From: Synanceia verrucosa
Lineage: Eukaryota > Chordata > Actinopteri > Perciformes > Synanceiidae
Length of the DNA stretch: 64,000 nt
Reading direction: 5' to 3'
Assembly: GCA_029721515.1 (NCBI GenBank)
Contig: CM056563.1
Location: 7,259,454-7,323,453, forward strand
In this document: positions 13,200 to 25,027 of the stretch, in pieces
How the letters are laid out: every line of letters starts with the position of its first letter
Numbering within the stretch: the first letter of the stretch is position 1
Translations under genes and position numbers: made by a program
Notes under the pieces: model-generated
What the model saw: only the letters and a program-made list of their open reading frames with translations
Database searches by the model: none
Told to the model about the DNA's origin: nothing

Positions 13200-14255
13200 A
13201 TCTTTAAGCGGAGTAAAAACAACAAAGCCAACTGTAGCTTTAACAAAACCGATGACCACATCTCTGTTTGAAGTTACAATTAGGGGTGAGGTCCTGTAGG
13301 TTTATTTTTAGAACAAGTTATTTTTGGTTACACTTATGAAAAAAGATCCAAACGTTTCCTCATCATGATTCTACATCAGCTCGTACCTGTGCAACTGTCT
13401 TTGTGATAGACTTAAATGAGAGTATCTGTTGAGACACACATGGTGGACAGGAATGAATGAAAACACAGATGTAGATACAAAGGGTTCATTCTAAAAAACA
13501 CAATCCAATATTAAAACAAAGCTGTTTTTGCTATTTTGCCAGCCAGACCTGTCTTCAAAAGGGACAACATTTGGCAAATTGTATTGTAGAAAACCAGTGT
13601 TTTAACCTGAAAAAAACCTCTATGCTAATGCCTAAAACAAGCATCACAGTTAATTAATTGTATTAAGCTTGCAGGGAAAATAAGCAGAGGCAAGGCCACA
13701 GCAAAGGCCACACATTTAATAAGTGAGGTGCACATGGTTCATTGGCAGTGAATACAGCACAACTCTGAACTCTTAAACGCTGTATTTTTATGTAACTATC
13801 AGTCTGATTAAGTGTCTTAAACTAATGAATCTCTATGTATGTCAGACGAGCAACAGACAGACCTCCTATGCAAAACCAGTAGATACCTGGTACATGCACT
13901 ACCTGTTCACATGCAAGACTATCCTTCAATTGAAAAGGTAGTAGAAAAGTGCACACAGTAGAGTGCAGATCTCATAAGAGTGTCTGCAGTGACCACTGCT
14001 GTAATGTGTGAATTCTTACAAACAACAATACTGACAATGCCGTCGAGACCGCAACCGTATCACGTTTTTCACTTCTAGTAATGCCTCAGGCTACAGAGAA
14101 CGGCTTTTTGCATTTTATATAGATGTGTGATTTGTGAATATAAGTTTATATATAAGTGTAAGAGTCCCTGTCATCTCCGGGATGATCTAAAATGAATTAA
14201 ATTTCCCCTTTTGCATTTTCCAACTAAATGTAACAGAGTCAGCCAAAGTTTCACA
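13200..14255. other. Gene-free stretch
   Basis: Mixed sequence between the Tc1 copy and a tiny TTAA-flanked element. Nothing recognisable. Confidence 0.3.
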
Positions 14256-14259
14256 TTAA

Positions 14260-14346
14260 CTCACTGAGTGCCAACCTTTTTTTCTAGTACCGATTGCTCT
14301 GCTCTCTAATCCCACCATCTCCACGATGTCAATGGCTCTCAATGAG
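14260..14346. mobile_element. Tiny piggyBac-like TTAA-flanked element
   Basis: TTAA tetranucleotides flank both sides (14256-14259 and 14347-14350). The ends CTCACTGAGTGCC and, on the other strand, CTCATTGAGAGCC form imperfect inverted repeats. The same terminus type bounds a 370-bp element at 35153-35522. TTAA target duplication is the signature of the piggyBac superfamily. At 87 bp it can only be a deletion derivative. Confidence 0.45.
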
Positions 14347-14350
14347 TTAA

Positions 14351-14690
14351 ATGCCTAAAATGTGTTTTCACATCAATAAGACGGGAAATTGATAGAGAAA
14401 AAGTCGCCCAGCTTGTTATTTTATATTCCTTTAACTTTTTTAATTTTTTTTTTTTTTTTAGTGATCTCCAGAGAGCAGATATGTTCTGCCTCTTGGCTAT
14501 CTTACCGGGGCTCTTGGATGTTTCATGTTAAAGTGCACTGTTGGATTTGTGATTAACTGTGAATTTCCCCTCTGCGATTATTGAATTATTTCTGCCCAGC
14601 CCTAATAAGAGGCCATAAGTTTAAAATAATTGGGTGCCAACTGGTAGTATGTAGCTGTAACTGTCAGACACGTCAAACATCCACAGGGTT
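14351..14690. other. Poly-T tract and unassigned sequence
   Basis: Contains a T-rich run around 14434-14460 and a GCCCAGCCCTA motif near 14596 that resembles a hAT terminus. No gene. Confidence 0.3.
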
Positions 14691-15660
14691 GAAATTCTTG
14701 CTACAGATGTGTTTGAAACGCTGCTGGTAGAACTGAAGAAAGATGATGTCATGTCAGTAGCAGTAGATGAGTCCACAGTCAGAGGTGAAATGGCACAATT
14801 GTGCAGTATATGCTTGTGGTTTTTTTGACAGTAAAATCTTCACAGAGGAATCGCTTGGCTTACTGCCGTTAGATGGGCACACAACTGGTGAGGTCATCCT
14901 TGAGAAAATCTCAGCATTTTTTTTTTAAGAAAACGGTCTGGATATGGAGATTGTGTGCATGCTAGTGAGGGACTGGTCCCCATCCATGACAGGGAAAGTC
15001 ACTGGCTTGCTCGGATGTTGGTCTACTGTTGCACCCCAGATTTCAACCATACACTGCATTGTGCATCAGACAGTGATGTGTGCAAAACTCAGTAGTGAGC
15101 TGAAATGACAATGGACAAAGTGTTGACTACAATCAATTCTATTCGCTCCACATCGAGCCTCCATCATCGCTTATTCCGCAAGCTGCTGTCAGAAGTATCT
15201 GCAGAGCACCACATCTTGCTTTTGCACAATGATTTGAGGTGGCTGTGTGAAAATAAAGCACTGGAGGGTTTCTGTGATCTCAGAGAGGACATAACTTTCC
15301 TTCACAACAACAAGGGGAAAAAGCGGACATACACTTCGACAACTTCATGGTTAATGTGGTCTTGTAGTCCCACATGACCTAAACGTGGGACTACAAGACC
15401 GAGACAAAACTGTCCTTGATCTTGTGGAAGAGATTTCAAATGAACATTCCAAATCAATCTGGACATGACCACAGGTGAATCACAGATGTGATGATAGATT
15501 TCATTGCAAAGTTGAAAGAGAACTTTGCTGGTAGATTGGATGGACCTGTCTTGCCCACAGAGGTGATGGGCTATGCCAGAGACTCCTTCACTGTTGCAAA
15601 AGAAGGGGTGCTCTCTCTACCCTCGCCAGAGCAAAGGAAGTGGTCTTCTTGAACTTGTTG
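14690..15660 (+). pseudogene. Decayed hAT-family transposase (GTF2IRD2/ZBED5/FAM200-like)
   Basis: Pieces in different frames match the hAT transposase group that also gave rise to the vertebrate ZBED5, FAM200 and GTF2IRD2 proteins (recognition from family knowledge). Examples are a DDVMSVAVDEST-type segment near 14740, a DMEIVCMLVRDWSPSMTGKV-type segment near 14941, the cleanest frame at 15105-15300 (SSLHHRLFRKLLSEVSAEHH, then LHNDLRWLCENKALE), and a FIAKLKENFAGRLDGPVL-type segment near 15500. Frameshifts, a T-run insertion at about 14920 and a local inverted duplication at 15358-15400 make it non-functional. Terminal repeats were not located. Confidence 0.8.
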
Positions 15661-16255
15661 ACATGCAGTCATCTATAACCATGCCACAGGAGCTTCACAC
15701 TAAGTGACATTACAGTCGTTTTCTCTTTTTTTCAGTGAATAAAATGACATTGGAGCTCAAAGTAAACCCTAAATATTCATAGAATCAGGGTGCTATACTG
15801 TACATGTTCTGTCACAGCACAGGGTGTTTCTCCATTGGGTTTTGCTGAGGTTTGGTGTGGGTTTGGTGCAGCTAATGCGTGGTGATCAAGTGGGGAGTTG
15901 TGGGTTCAAAAAGTGAGGACCACTTCAGCGTTCACAAAGCTGCAGTTCCCGTCTGGCCTCTGGGGGCTGGCTCCGGAAGTGAGCAATTCTCTACCGATAG
16001 TTTCTACCTCCGTGAACACTGTGAGGGGGGTGAAGTTTCATTGTTATTTTGGCTTAATATTCTTGCATAAATTAGGGCGTAGTTATGTTGAGTGACAGGT
16101 GCACAAACAGCTACCGGTAGTTAGCTCTTTGCTAAAGCATCGGCTGGGGTAGGCTAGGCTAGGCTATACACCCAGAGATTAATAGGCACTTCGTGTCCGT
16201 GTTTGTTAATCCTGTAGTTTCTTGTAGATTTTTTTGACAATAATGCGTGTTGTAG
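15661..16255. other. Gene-free stretch
   Basis: Short overlapping frames at 15879-16095 show no domain. No element ends were recognised. Confidence 0.3.
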
Positions 16256-16403
16256 GCAGCACAGTCATGTAGTGGTTAGCACTGTCGCCTCACAGCAAGA
16301 AGGTACCTGATTCCCAGCCTGGGGCCTCTCCGGGTACTCCGGCTTCCTCCCACCATCCAAAAACATGCATGGGGATTAGGTTAATTGGCTAGGATAAGTA
16401 GTA
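16256..16403 (+). repeat. Fish dispersed repeat, 5' half (GTTAGCACTGTCGCCTCACA type)
   Basis: Contains GTTAGCACTGTCGCCTCACA and a CCGGGTACTCCGGCTTCCTC block, both parts of a very common fish interspersed repeat (recognition from memory; class uncertain). It ends at a GAAA/GATA microsatellite. The matching 3' half of this repeat type lies 0.9 kb downstream. Confidence 0.6.
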
Positions 16404-16404
16404 G

Positions 16405-16458
<54 letters not shown>

Positions 16459-16459
16459 T
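16404..16459. repeat. (GAAA)n(GATA)n microsatellite
   Basis: Runs of GAAA units pass directly into GATA units at the tail of the preceding dispersed repeat. It is likely length-variable. Confidence 0.95.
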
Positions 16460-17258
16460 CGAGCACTATTTTACCCATAGACTGTATAAAATAGAGTTTA
16501 TCTGGATGTTGGCACTTCCTGGCATGCATCGGCACATTTTACCACTGGCTTATAATGATTTTAATGCTGACTCATGGTCCCTGCTGATACACAGATGACC
16601 AGAGTATGTTGAGTCTGTTTAGTGCAGGAAAACAACCTTATTTCGGATAACTGTTCTGTTCAAAAAGTCTGACATTGCATGGATAGAGATGCTCCATCAG
16701 AAAGCAGCTGATGTTGTTTGTGCTGGATATCGTTAGTGGATGGAGGCAGTGTTGAAACGCAGTGAATAACATGTTAAATGATTGTTTCACAGTTAAATAG
16801 TACAAATGAATTTTCCCCCAAACCAAAACCTCTCAATCTGGAAAGGTGATTTTTTTGAAAACACAGCAGCAATGTTATGATCTGTTTTTGCTGCTTGTTA
16901 TCCTAGTCTAGCTGATTAGCCTTAAGCTAGCTCAGTTCAGCACGGTTAATTCCAGTTCAGTGGGCGGGATCTCGGCCGGCTGACCCGTAAAACTACCACC
17001 TCTCTTCCAAATATTGAAAGTACACGCCGACTAAAATCCAAGATGGCGCAGTTCAAATGCCCATGATAGGAGCACAAAACAGACTCCCCCAAACCACTAG
17101 GTGACGCCACGAGTGTTACGTCCATTCTTTTTACAGCCTATGGTGGTGATACAGCAAACATGGTGATACAGCACTTTTCTGCTGTGTTTGAGACCAGCCA
17201 ACTTTTAAAGGATGCTGGGAAGAATTCTGCTGTCGCTGTATTTAGACATTCTTTGTCT

Positions 17259-17260
<2 letters not shown>

Positions 17261-17291
<31 letters not shown>
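17261..17291. repeat. (CA)n microsatellite
   Basis: About 15 uninterrupted CA units. Confidence 0.97.
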
Positions 17292-17324
17292 GCATCCATA
17301 AAAACTACAGGTATTTGTAAAACT

Positions 17325-17479
17325 AATAGGCTGCAGGGGGCACTGGTGACTTGTCCAGGGTGTACCCTGTCTCTCGCCCTAAGACAGCTGGGATAGGTTC
17401 CAGCCCCCCTGCGTCTCTATGAGGATCAGCGGTAGAAGATAGATAGATAGATAGATAGATAGATGGATGGATGGATGGT
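17325..17479 (+). repeat. Fish dispersed repeat, 3' half, with (GATA)n(GGAT)n tail
   Basis: CTGGTGACTTGTCCAGGGTG followed by a CAGCTGGGATAGGTTCCAGC block is the well-known 3' portion of the repeat whose 5' half lies at 16256-16403. It ends in GATA then GGAT units (17437-17479). The two halves, with microsatellites at comparable junctions, suggest one repeat split by later insertion or expansion. Confidence 0.65.
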
Positions 17480-17922
17480 GCAAATGACAAACTGCTTCTC
17501 TTCCTATAGGTGGTGCAGGCTGGACTGCAGTTCTAAAAACAGTGGGATGATACAGACTGCCTGTTGGACTCAGGTTTATGCATTTGCGCAACAAAACAAC
17601 AACTTTATAACTAAACGGATGTCTGTAGATGGAAGGAATAACAAGACATTTGTTAAATTAGACATTTGTACATACATACACAGCAGACTCAAACATTGCA
17701 AGGCTCTATCACCACAGACTTTTGAGTCTTGGCTCATCCTACCAGCCACTTAATTTGATTTAACAGAATTTCTGTTTTTACTCCCAGGAGGACCAGCAGT
17801 TAAAAGCATTCCCATGTACTCGTCCTTGAGAGCAACCAATGCCACCATGGATTTTAACTCTGGCTGCCCTTTCCACATTTATGCTACTGTTTTACCCGTA
17901 ACACTAGCCTCAGTATTCAGTT
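17480..17922. other. Gene-free stretch
   Basis: No feature recognised; short frames only. Confidence 0.3.
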
Positions 17923-19208
17923 CAGTGTCTCCCCTAGCTTTTTTTGCTTTGGTGGGGGTGCCTTGGCCTGAATGAGTGTGGTCCGTCATCTCTCCACGGG
18001 ATCCCATAACCATAATTACAGAGCATTTGGACCTTAATAAACAGTTACACTGATTTGTGTTTTTTTTATTTTATGGAACATTTTTTCATACGATACGTAT
18101 GTAATGGCTGGGGTAGGGGCACAAATGGTATTTTTGAACTGGGTTACTGTGTGTAATCTGGCCTTTAATCATGGTCATCATCAATATTTATTCTTATAAT
18201 TAGTATTATTATTATGTTATGATCAACAAGCACAAGCTGCTACCAGTTCCTCTTTAGGACCATGAGGAGTGTGAGTTTGCCTTATGGTGTGTTCACTAGA
18301 AGTTGGAATATAGTGCTCCCAGCTCGTCTAACCTTACAGACGTCCAACAAAACATGTAGCTACGGTTTACGTCATTAGCAGATAGCATGAATTCTATGTC
18401 GGGTTGGTGAGATTAATCTGACTTTCTGTCTTCATGGGGGTTCTGATTCAAATTAAATATATTTAAACTCAATATTTAAACTGACTTGGAGCGTGGAAAT
18501 TTCGACATTCTTTTACAACTGGAACGCACCATGAGTCGGAACTCGAGCTCCTCTGCGCTATTTGGGATTCATAGAGCTGTAGTTACATTCATAACTATTG
18601 TTTTAACGGCGATGTTTGCCTTCTTTATGCTGGGAAAGACGTGTTGGTGTCTCTATGAATCTGAAGGAGACATGTCCCTCCGCCCCTAGTGACATCTGAA
18701 AGCATGGTTACAATATTCTTAAATTTTTCTGAAACCGAAAACTTTTTTTTGTACCGTCATGATCATCATGCTCATGTTCCCTCTCTCTCCTCTGCTCTCT
18801 GAGTGTGGTGGTGTGTCTGTGCCGGTGCGAGGAGTGAGAGAGGAGCGGGGGAGAGAGAGGGGAGAGCCGCGGCCGCTGAGAGGAGAGGAGAGAATGCATG
18901 ATAGCGACGAACGAGTCTCTGAAATTGTGCAAAATTGAGTTAGCTTTTTATTAGATAAAACACACACCTGCCACAGGCCCTTTTGATTAAAATAATAATT
19001 AAATAATAGATTTTTTTGTTAAATATATGACTTATATTTCTGGGTGGGAGGGTCCTGTTGGCAGGGGTGGGGGATGCTTTATGTGTAATTTAGGCTTTAA
19101 TCATGGTCATTATTAATACATTAAGGTATTATTATTAGCATTATCATCAATATCTCAATAAGTTATTTTTGTGTAATTTGGGCTTTATCATGGTAGACAT
19201 ACTAGACA
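17923..19208 (+). repeat. Composite hAT-derived dispersed repeat, copy 2
   Basis: Begins with CAGTGTCTCCCCTA, a common hAT terminus form. The 18290-18740 part is an inverted copy of 10580-10870. Two versions of a block containing GGCTTTAATCATGGTCAT occur at 18160-18230 and 19090-19160. The end (19165-19208) matches 54185-54230. An open frame at 18486-18689 is judged repeat-derived. Boundaries are approximate. Confidence 0.5.
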
Positions 19209-19210
19209 AT

Positions 19211-20400
19211 GGGCCTCATTCACCAACATCTTCTTAAGAATCTTCTTAGATTCCTTCTTAAGCTGTTCTTAAGAGGGATCTTAGGAAAACTCTACGTGGC
19301 ATTCATCAACGTGTTCTTAAATTGCAGAATTGTTTGCAGCCGTGTTCGTAAATTGATGAACGCCATTTCCTCCTAAGTTGAGAGGGCATGCCAGATGAGT
19401 TTAACATAGGATTTCAATAGGATTTGCATAGGTAACCACCCATCAATGCCCATAAAAGAGACTGCAGGGCTGTGAACAGACACAGATGTTACAAATCAGC
19501 AACGATACAATGCCAAAAGCAAAAGGTAAATCAAGTGGAGCGCCTCAGTTAGTTAGTAGTTGAGAACTGGAGGTACTGCTGCAGGAAATAATCCACAGGA
19601 AAAAAAATATATTTAGTAGCCTCAGTGCAGGCTACACAAACAAAAAACAAGCACGGGAGCGGTCACACAAGCAGTGGACACAGTATCTGGCGAAGGGTGA
19701 ACAACAGAGGAGGTCAAAAAGAAGTGGGGGGGGAAACAAAAAAAAAAAACATTGCAAAATGCTGATGGGAGATGCAAAGGACAGGAGGGGAACCAAAACC
19801 TAACTGAGATGGACCAGCGCATCGGGGCCATCATTGGGGAGACGACCCTCTCAGGTGTGCTATATGGGAAAAATATAAATCAGATTTTTTTATTTTTATT
19901 TAATTGTTTATTTTTTCCACTTTTTAGTAGTACCATTGACTGAGTGTCTGGATACAGACCTGGGCCCCGAGGGAACGGTTTCATCCCCTCCCTGTGCTGC
20001 GGCTACTCCAGAAGAATCAGAAGGTCATTTATTTATTTTCTGAAATAATACCTTTATTTAAAATGTGTGTCCTAAAGGCAGGAGTTTACCATAATGTGTG
20101 ATCAAAATACATCTTGGTATTGGACTGGGGTTCGCAACAATGGCTTGATTTGTTATTTATTCTGTTATTTATTCACAGATGAAGTCCTACAGAGCGAAGA
20201 AACAAAACCAGAACCCTCCTGCAGCGGAACCTACATGCGTGCTCGGTCCCGTGCCTCCTCACACCTAGGGAGGCCAGTTATACTGCGGAACCCCCTCTTG
20301 ACTGTGACTTGCTCTTCTACTGTATATGGAAATGTGATGTACTGCATGGCCAGTTGATCTATTGCATGGATTTCATTTTAAAATAAAAAATGTTCTGTTA
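19211..20400 (+). mobile_element. PIF/Harbinger element remnant
   Basis: The left end GGGCCTCATTCACCAAC is a typical fish Harbinger terminus (family knowledge). The interior carries a multi-exon relic of the MYB/SANT-like second gene of Harbinger elements. The right end is lost, and a Tc1 copy lies immediately downstream. No DDE transposase gene is present here. Confidence 0.6.
19510..20357 (+). pseudogene. Harbinger accessory MYB/SANT-like protein remnant (NAIF1/MSANTD-like)
   Basis: In Harbinger elements this second protein binds DNA and helps the transposase enter the nucleus (known for the superfamily). Here an ATG at 19510 starts MPKAKGKSSGAPQ, then, after a stop and frameshifts, ELEVLLQEIIHRKKNIF, a TTEEVKKKW segment (SANT third helix type) and DQRIGAIIGETTLSGV. 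Exon-like pieces follow: an acceptor-like TTTTAG before 19926 (PLTECLDTDLGPEG-type text) and another CACAG before 20179 (DEVLQSEETKPEPSCSG). The copy is broken and lacks an intact frame. Confidence 0.6.
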
Positions 20401-20444
20401 ATTACCCAAAAATTAAATTAATAAATAAATAAATACATGTGACA

Positions 20445-21070
20445 GAATTGGTGCAGTTCAGTTAAATTTGTTGCTTTCTGACATGGACTTGTTTCTTCAG
20501 CATTGTCCACATGTTCTCAATGGGGTTTAAGTCAGGACTTTGGGAAGGCCATTCTAAAACCTTAATTCTAGCCTGATTTAGCCATTCCATTACCATTTTT
20601 GATGTGTGTTTGGGGTCACTGTCCTGTTGGAACACCCAGCTGTGCCCAAGACCCAACCTTCAGGCTGATGATTTTAGGTTATCTTGAAGAATTCTTCATT
20701 ATCCCATTTACTGTCTGTAAAGCACCAGTTCCATTGGCAGCAAAACAGCCCCACAGCATAATACTACCACCACCGTGCTTGACAATAGGCATGGTGTTAA
20801 AGACCTCACCTTTTCTCCTCCAAACATATTGCTGAGCATTGTGGCCAAACAGCTGGATTTTTGTTTGATCTGACCACAGAACTTTCCTCCAGAGGCTCTA
20901 ATCTTTGCCCATGTGATCAGAAGCAAACTTCAGTCTTTCAAACTCAAACAAAAAAATATCTGTTCCAATCACTCTATCAGAGAAAAACGAGTTGTAGAAA
21001 TAACTGGAAACTCAAGAGAGCCATGACATGATGTTCTTTACAAGTCTATGTACACTTTTGACCATGACTG
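20445..21070 (-). mobile_element. Tc1-like transposon, copy 2 (N-terminal half deleted)
   Basis: Minus-strand copy keeping one terminal repeat (about 20960-21070, ending at the GGTCAAAAGTGTACATAGAC type end) and the C-terminal two thirds of the transposase. LWSDQIKQ and QQDSDPKHTSK are visible (20462-20926 in two frames), and PDLNPIENMW is intact. Sequence between the terminal repeat and the catalytic domain is deleted. The other terminal repeat is missing at the left. Confidence 0.88.
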
Positions 21071-23246
21071 TATGAGTGTTAGAGTTCTTACTAAACAGAA
21101 TTATGTTACTTGATATCACCTAAAAATATAAATTAAATGTCTAATAATATATGTGGGGAAACATAATACTAATGATATACTAATATTATTAGCATTGTCA
21201 GAGGTTTTTAATCATGAATTAATTTTAATTTCTTTAACCACTTCTAGATGGGCACGAAAACCAAAGGTGCAAGGCAGGACACTCTTCTGGCGCTCGTACC
21301 AGAAAATCCTCAGGAATCTGACGGTGATCTGAGTGATTGTGATAACCACCATATCACCACATACAAGCAGATGAAAGAAATTACTGCATTCAGTTAAATT
21401 TATTAAGCTTCCAGAAAAAGGCCAATTATTTAATCAGTTACAAAATTATTTAAACAGCCATCTAGTCACTCAACTGACTATGAGATGAAATACATCAGGA
21501 TTTATCTGATTCAGCTCAGCAGATGATTGAGCACACTGAACGTTCACAGCTCATTGAAATGTTTAAAGAAAACCATTCCAATATCTTGACCTCTGGTCCC
21601 TAGAATGGTCGTGCTCCAGACACACTGGATCCTATACTCCATGTAATGCAACTCAGTCCTTGCTTAAACCCTTCCTGCAAGGCACACACTGTATCTTTCA
21701 AACGGCACAAGCTGGTTTTCAGTTATAAATTTCAAGTCTCTAAGCCCAAACAGAAAAAATCCTGGTGATGCGTCGTCACCATGGTAATTCCCTGAATCTT
21801 GACAAAGCTCCCGCAGAACCAGAGGCTGAGTAGTTCTCCCTTTAATGAGCAGATTTTCATATGAGGAGTTCTCTATCACATTATAATAAAAACATCAAAT
21901 GATGGTTTCCTACGCACCAAAAACTGCTCACAGGGTAAACAAACTTACCAACCAATGTTGAAATGTAGCAGCATTTTGCTGGCAGCTAATGTTAATTTTT
22001 TTTGCATGTATCTTCTCCACATTATGTCCATGGAAGGATTCTCTTTTACAGCATCTAAAACATCTTAAACTAAGGCTATCCTTTAACTCTTAAAAAAAAA
22101 TAAATCCTTCATCACTATCTGCTCTACCAACCCTCTCTCAGCTTATCCACACTGCCTGCTACATTTTCATGATAATAACATTTCCCCCTTTTCTCTGGCT
22201 AAAAGACATCCATGCTCACAGTACAATTATGCATGTTGTTGAATGAAAATAAGTACTGTCACTCAAACTCTGGGCAGAATTAGGGGATGTGTGTTTGTGT
22301 GAAGCGATAATTGTCTGTCATCATTTTTGCCTTAGGTGTATGGGTGCATTAGCAGAGAGGGAGAGGTTGAAGAAGAGGATGACAGGTTTATCACCACTGC
22401 CTGAGTCGCTGGGAATCGCCCCCAGAGCCAGAGCAGGGAGCTCTTACAGACATTTAAAAAAAAAAAAAAAAAATAAAAATCACAGTGCATTCACTTAGAC
22501 ATTTTACAGCCTCTCTCTGCTCTGCCATCTTCTCTTCCCCTTCAACCCTCCACGGCTCTTACGATGTTCTCTGCCATCTATCTGCCACAACTATTCCCTC
22601 CATGTAGATGGCCTCTCCCAGTACTCTAATGATATCCATCTCTCCTTCACATGCCCTCATAGTGTCAGAGCCATACTGACATCCTTAACGGCAGCCTCTC
22701 ATCTCATTTTGACACCCTATAGACATAAAGAACATTGGTGGACCTTAGAGACACGGTGGAAATGTATATTACTAATATCCGGGTATTCTGCTCCATTTGT
22801 TTCACTGTGCCTCTTCACTTTTATCTTTTGTTGCCTAAAGCTGCTTGAGTCTTTTACTGACTAGAATCTATTTGGGGTAAGCAAGGAAGGCACTTAGGGA
22901 ATAATTATTATCACTATTTGCATGAGAATGCCACAGCCATCAGCGTTCTCCTCACATGCTGTAGCCTAAGATGAGATTCATTTTAGGTTTCTGTTCTATT
23001 GATTGTCTGGGATAATGACAAACCATCCAAAGGAAGAGGATCAATCAGCTGTGCTCCCTGCTATCTGGTGTCTCTGTCTAATTCTAAACAAACAAAGGAG
23101 AAATGAAATGAAAATGAACACCTTTGTGTTTGTCACAATAAATCCAGACATACTGAGTCATAAAGAGACCCAGGACATGAAAATTAAAAATATTTCACAT
23201 TGTCAATCAATACTATTTAGAGCAAGATAACCCTTTAATAAGTATG
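21071..23246. other. Gene-free stretch
   Basis: No convincing exon or element. It includes a poly-A tract near 22450-22472. The text after 21240 may continue the Harbinger relic interrupted by Tc1 copy 2, but no domain is visible. Confidence 0.3.
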
Positions 23247-23254
23247 GGTAGATA

Positions 23255-23920
23255 TAGAGCTGTGCGATATTACGATATATATTGTAGTGCTGTATAAAAA
23301 TGTCTACCGTACGATATAAACCTCTGTTGTTTATATTGTAATTTTAACATGTAGCTACTTAGTTAGCTCTGTTGCTATGCTAACATAAACGTTACTCTGG
23401 TTGTGGTTTAGATACGCCGTGTAAAGTACAACTCAACGTCGGAATGACCGCTGGATAATCCAAATGTATCATGTGAGTTAAAAACATGTATTATATGAAG
23501 CATAGACATAATAGTATGACGGCTACTGTAACCACAGCAACGCTACTGTTTTGTGGAAGCATGTTTACATCACCCGTAAGGACTTGTTGACGGCAGTTGT
23601 AGCTCTGGAGTAAACAGGTAAAGCAGCATGAAGGATATCGTGTTGCGTGTGAATGACTTATTATCGCTTAAAACACATCTTTATTAGCAGCCAAACTGCA
23701 CAGTAAAATACAGTGCAAACACAGCAGGACTTCCGGTCACTCTCAATGTAAGCCTTCAGAATAAAAGCATATAAGGGATTATGCCGTAGAGACGGAGGAG
23801 AGCGCAATGGAAAGTAAAAACACATCAGAAAAAAATTACTATATTGGAATATATATCGTGATCGGGATATAAACTTGGCTATACTGGGATATAGAATTTC
23901 ATCCATATCGCACAGCTCTA
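23255..23920. mobile_element. hAT-like non-autonomous element
   Basis: Terminal inverted repeats TAGAGCTGTGCGATAT at both ends. Flanking octamers are ggtagata (23247-23254) and ggtggata (23921-23928), matching at 7 of 8. The 666-bp interior has no transposase. A partial relative without ends lies at 51950-52110 (shared GAATGACCG, GGATAATCCAAATGTATCAT). Confidence 0.85.
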
Positions 23921-23928
23921 GGTGGATA

Positions 23929-25025
23929 GAGACCTTGCTAATGAAGAAATTTAAATAACTTTCCGGGCAAACAAGCCGAGACACTAAATCACACATTGGC
24001 TTAAGGTATTATCCATATCTCCTGGTTATTGGCTTTTAAGGCACTATCCTTGAAGTGAAAAGAGAAAATACAGTTCCAGTGAAGCCAAACAATACACCCC
24101 AACTGTGATATGTGTGCATTCACAAACATTTACTGCTCTGTACTAACACAGAACTGAAAATTACTTTTCTTTCAGCTGGCCTGCACCTCTGTATCTGTAG
24201 TAGCATCAAATATTCATTTATATTTATGCAGGATTTGGGCCTCTCCATGAGTACACACAGTGAGAGAATTCATGACTCAGAAGTGCAGCAGAGGAGCAAA
24301 GAATGTCCGACGAGAGGAGGAATTGTAAGTGCAATGGTATAAATTCAAAGCAGAGGATGGTCAATACTTATTCTTTTTTTATTAATGTTCACAACTCAGA
24401 AGCTGCAAGATTTGGATCTCTGCTGCTACTCAGTGAATCCAGTGCCCCCTGACCTCAACATTCTGTGTAAGCTGCTAGCACTGCTCACAAGTGGAGGTTC
24501 AGGATGTAGTTTGTCAAAAAAAGGAGGTGAAGAACTACACTAAGAGGGTGAAAACAGGAAGTAAATTAAAGTTTGATGAGAAGTAGATCACAGGAGGGGC
24601 CAACTGAGAGAAGTGAGTTGTTGTTTTTTTTTTACATTTGATGCTGTAAACACACAATTATGGTATAGGTATCTGGTTCACATAACAATTAAAATGTTTC
24701 TAAGGATTCTGTTACACAATGTGCTGTTTTATCAGAAGTATTTTGGGGAAAATAGATTTGGATCCTCATCCTCATTCAAACCTCTTTCCCCAAAACTGTA
24801 CAAATGTGGTGTGTGAAGGCATAGCTGATCATCACTAAATTAATAGGTAGTAATTTATCTGCCCATTGTCCCTAATATTTTCAGATTGTAAAGCAGAGAG
24901 ACTTGTTAATCCACTAATTTGTTGATCTTGTTACCAATATTAGCTGCTGTGCTTCAGCAATATTAAGGCTGAAGAAACCAGGCTGACATTCAAAAGTGGT
25001 ATTCAGTCAGGAGATGCAGTGACTG
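23929..25025. other. Gene-free stretch
   Basis: Nothing recognised; no splice-flanked coding block. Confidence 0.3.
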
Positions 25026-25027
25026 AA

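Noticed and set aside
16404..17479. CRISPR-like regular repeats
   Set aside because: They are simple GATA, GAAA and CA microsatellites with no unique spacers, in vertebrate intronic DNA.
18486..18689. 67-codon frame with a membrane-like hydrophobic stretch
   Set aside because: It lies in the dispersed repeat whose inverted copy at 10580-10870 does not keep the frame.
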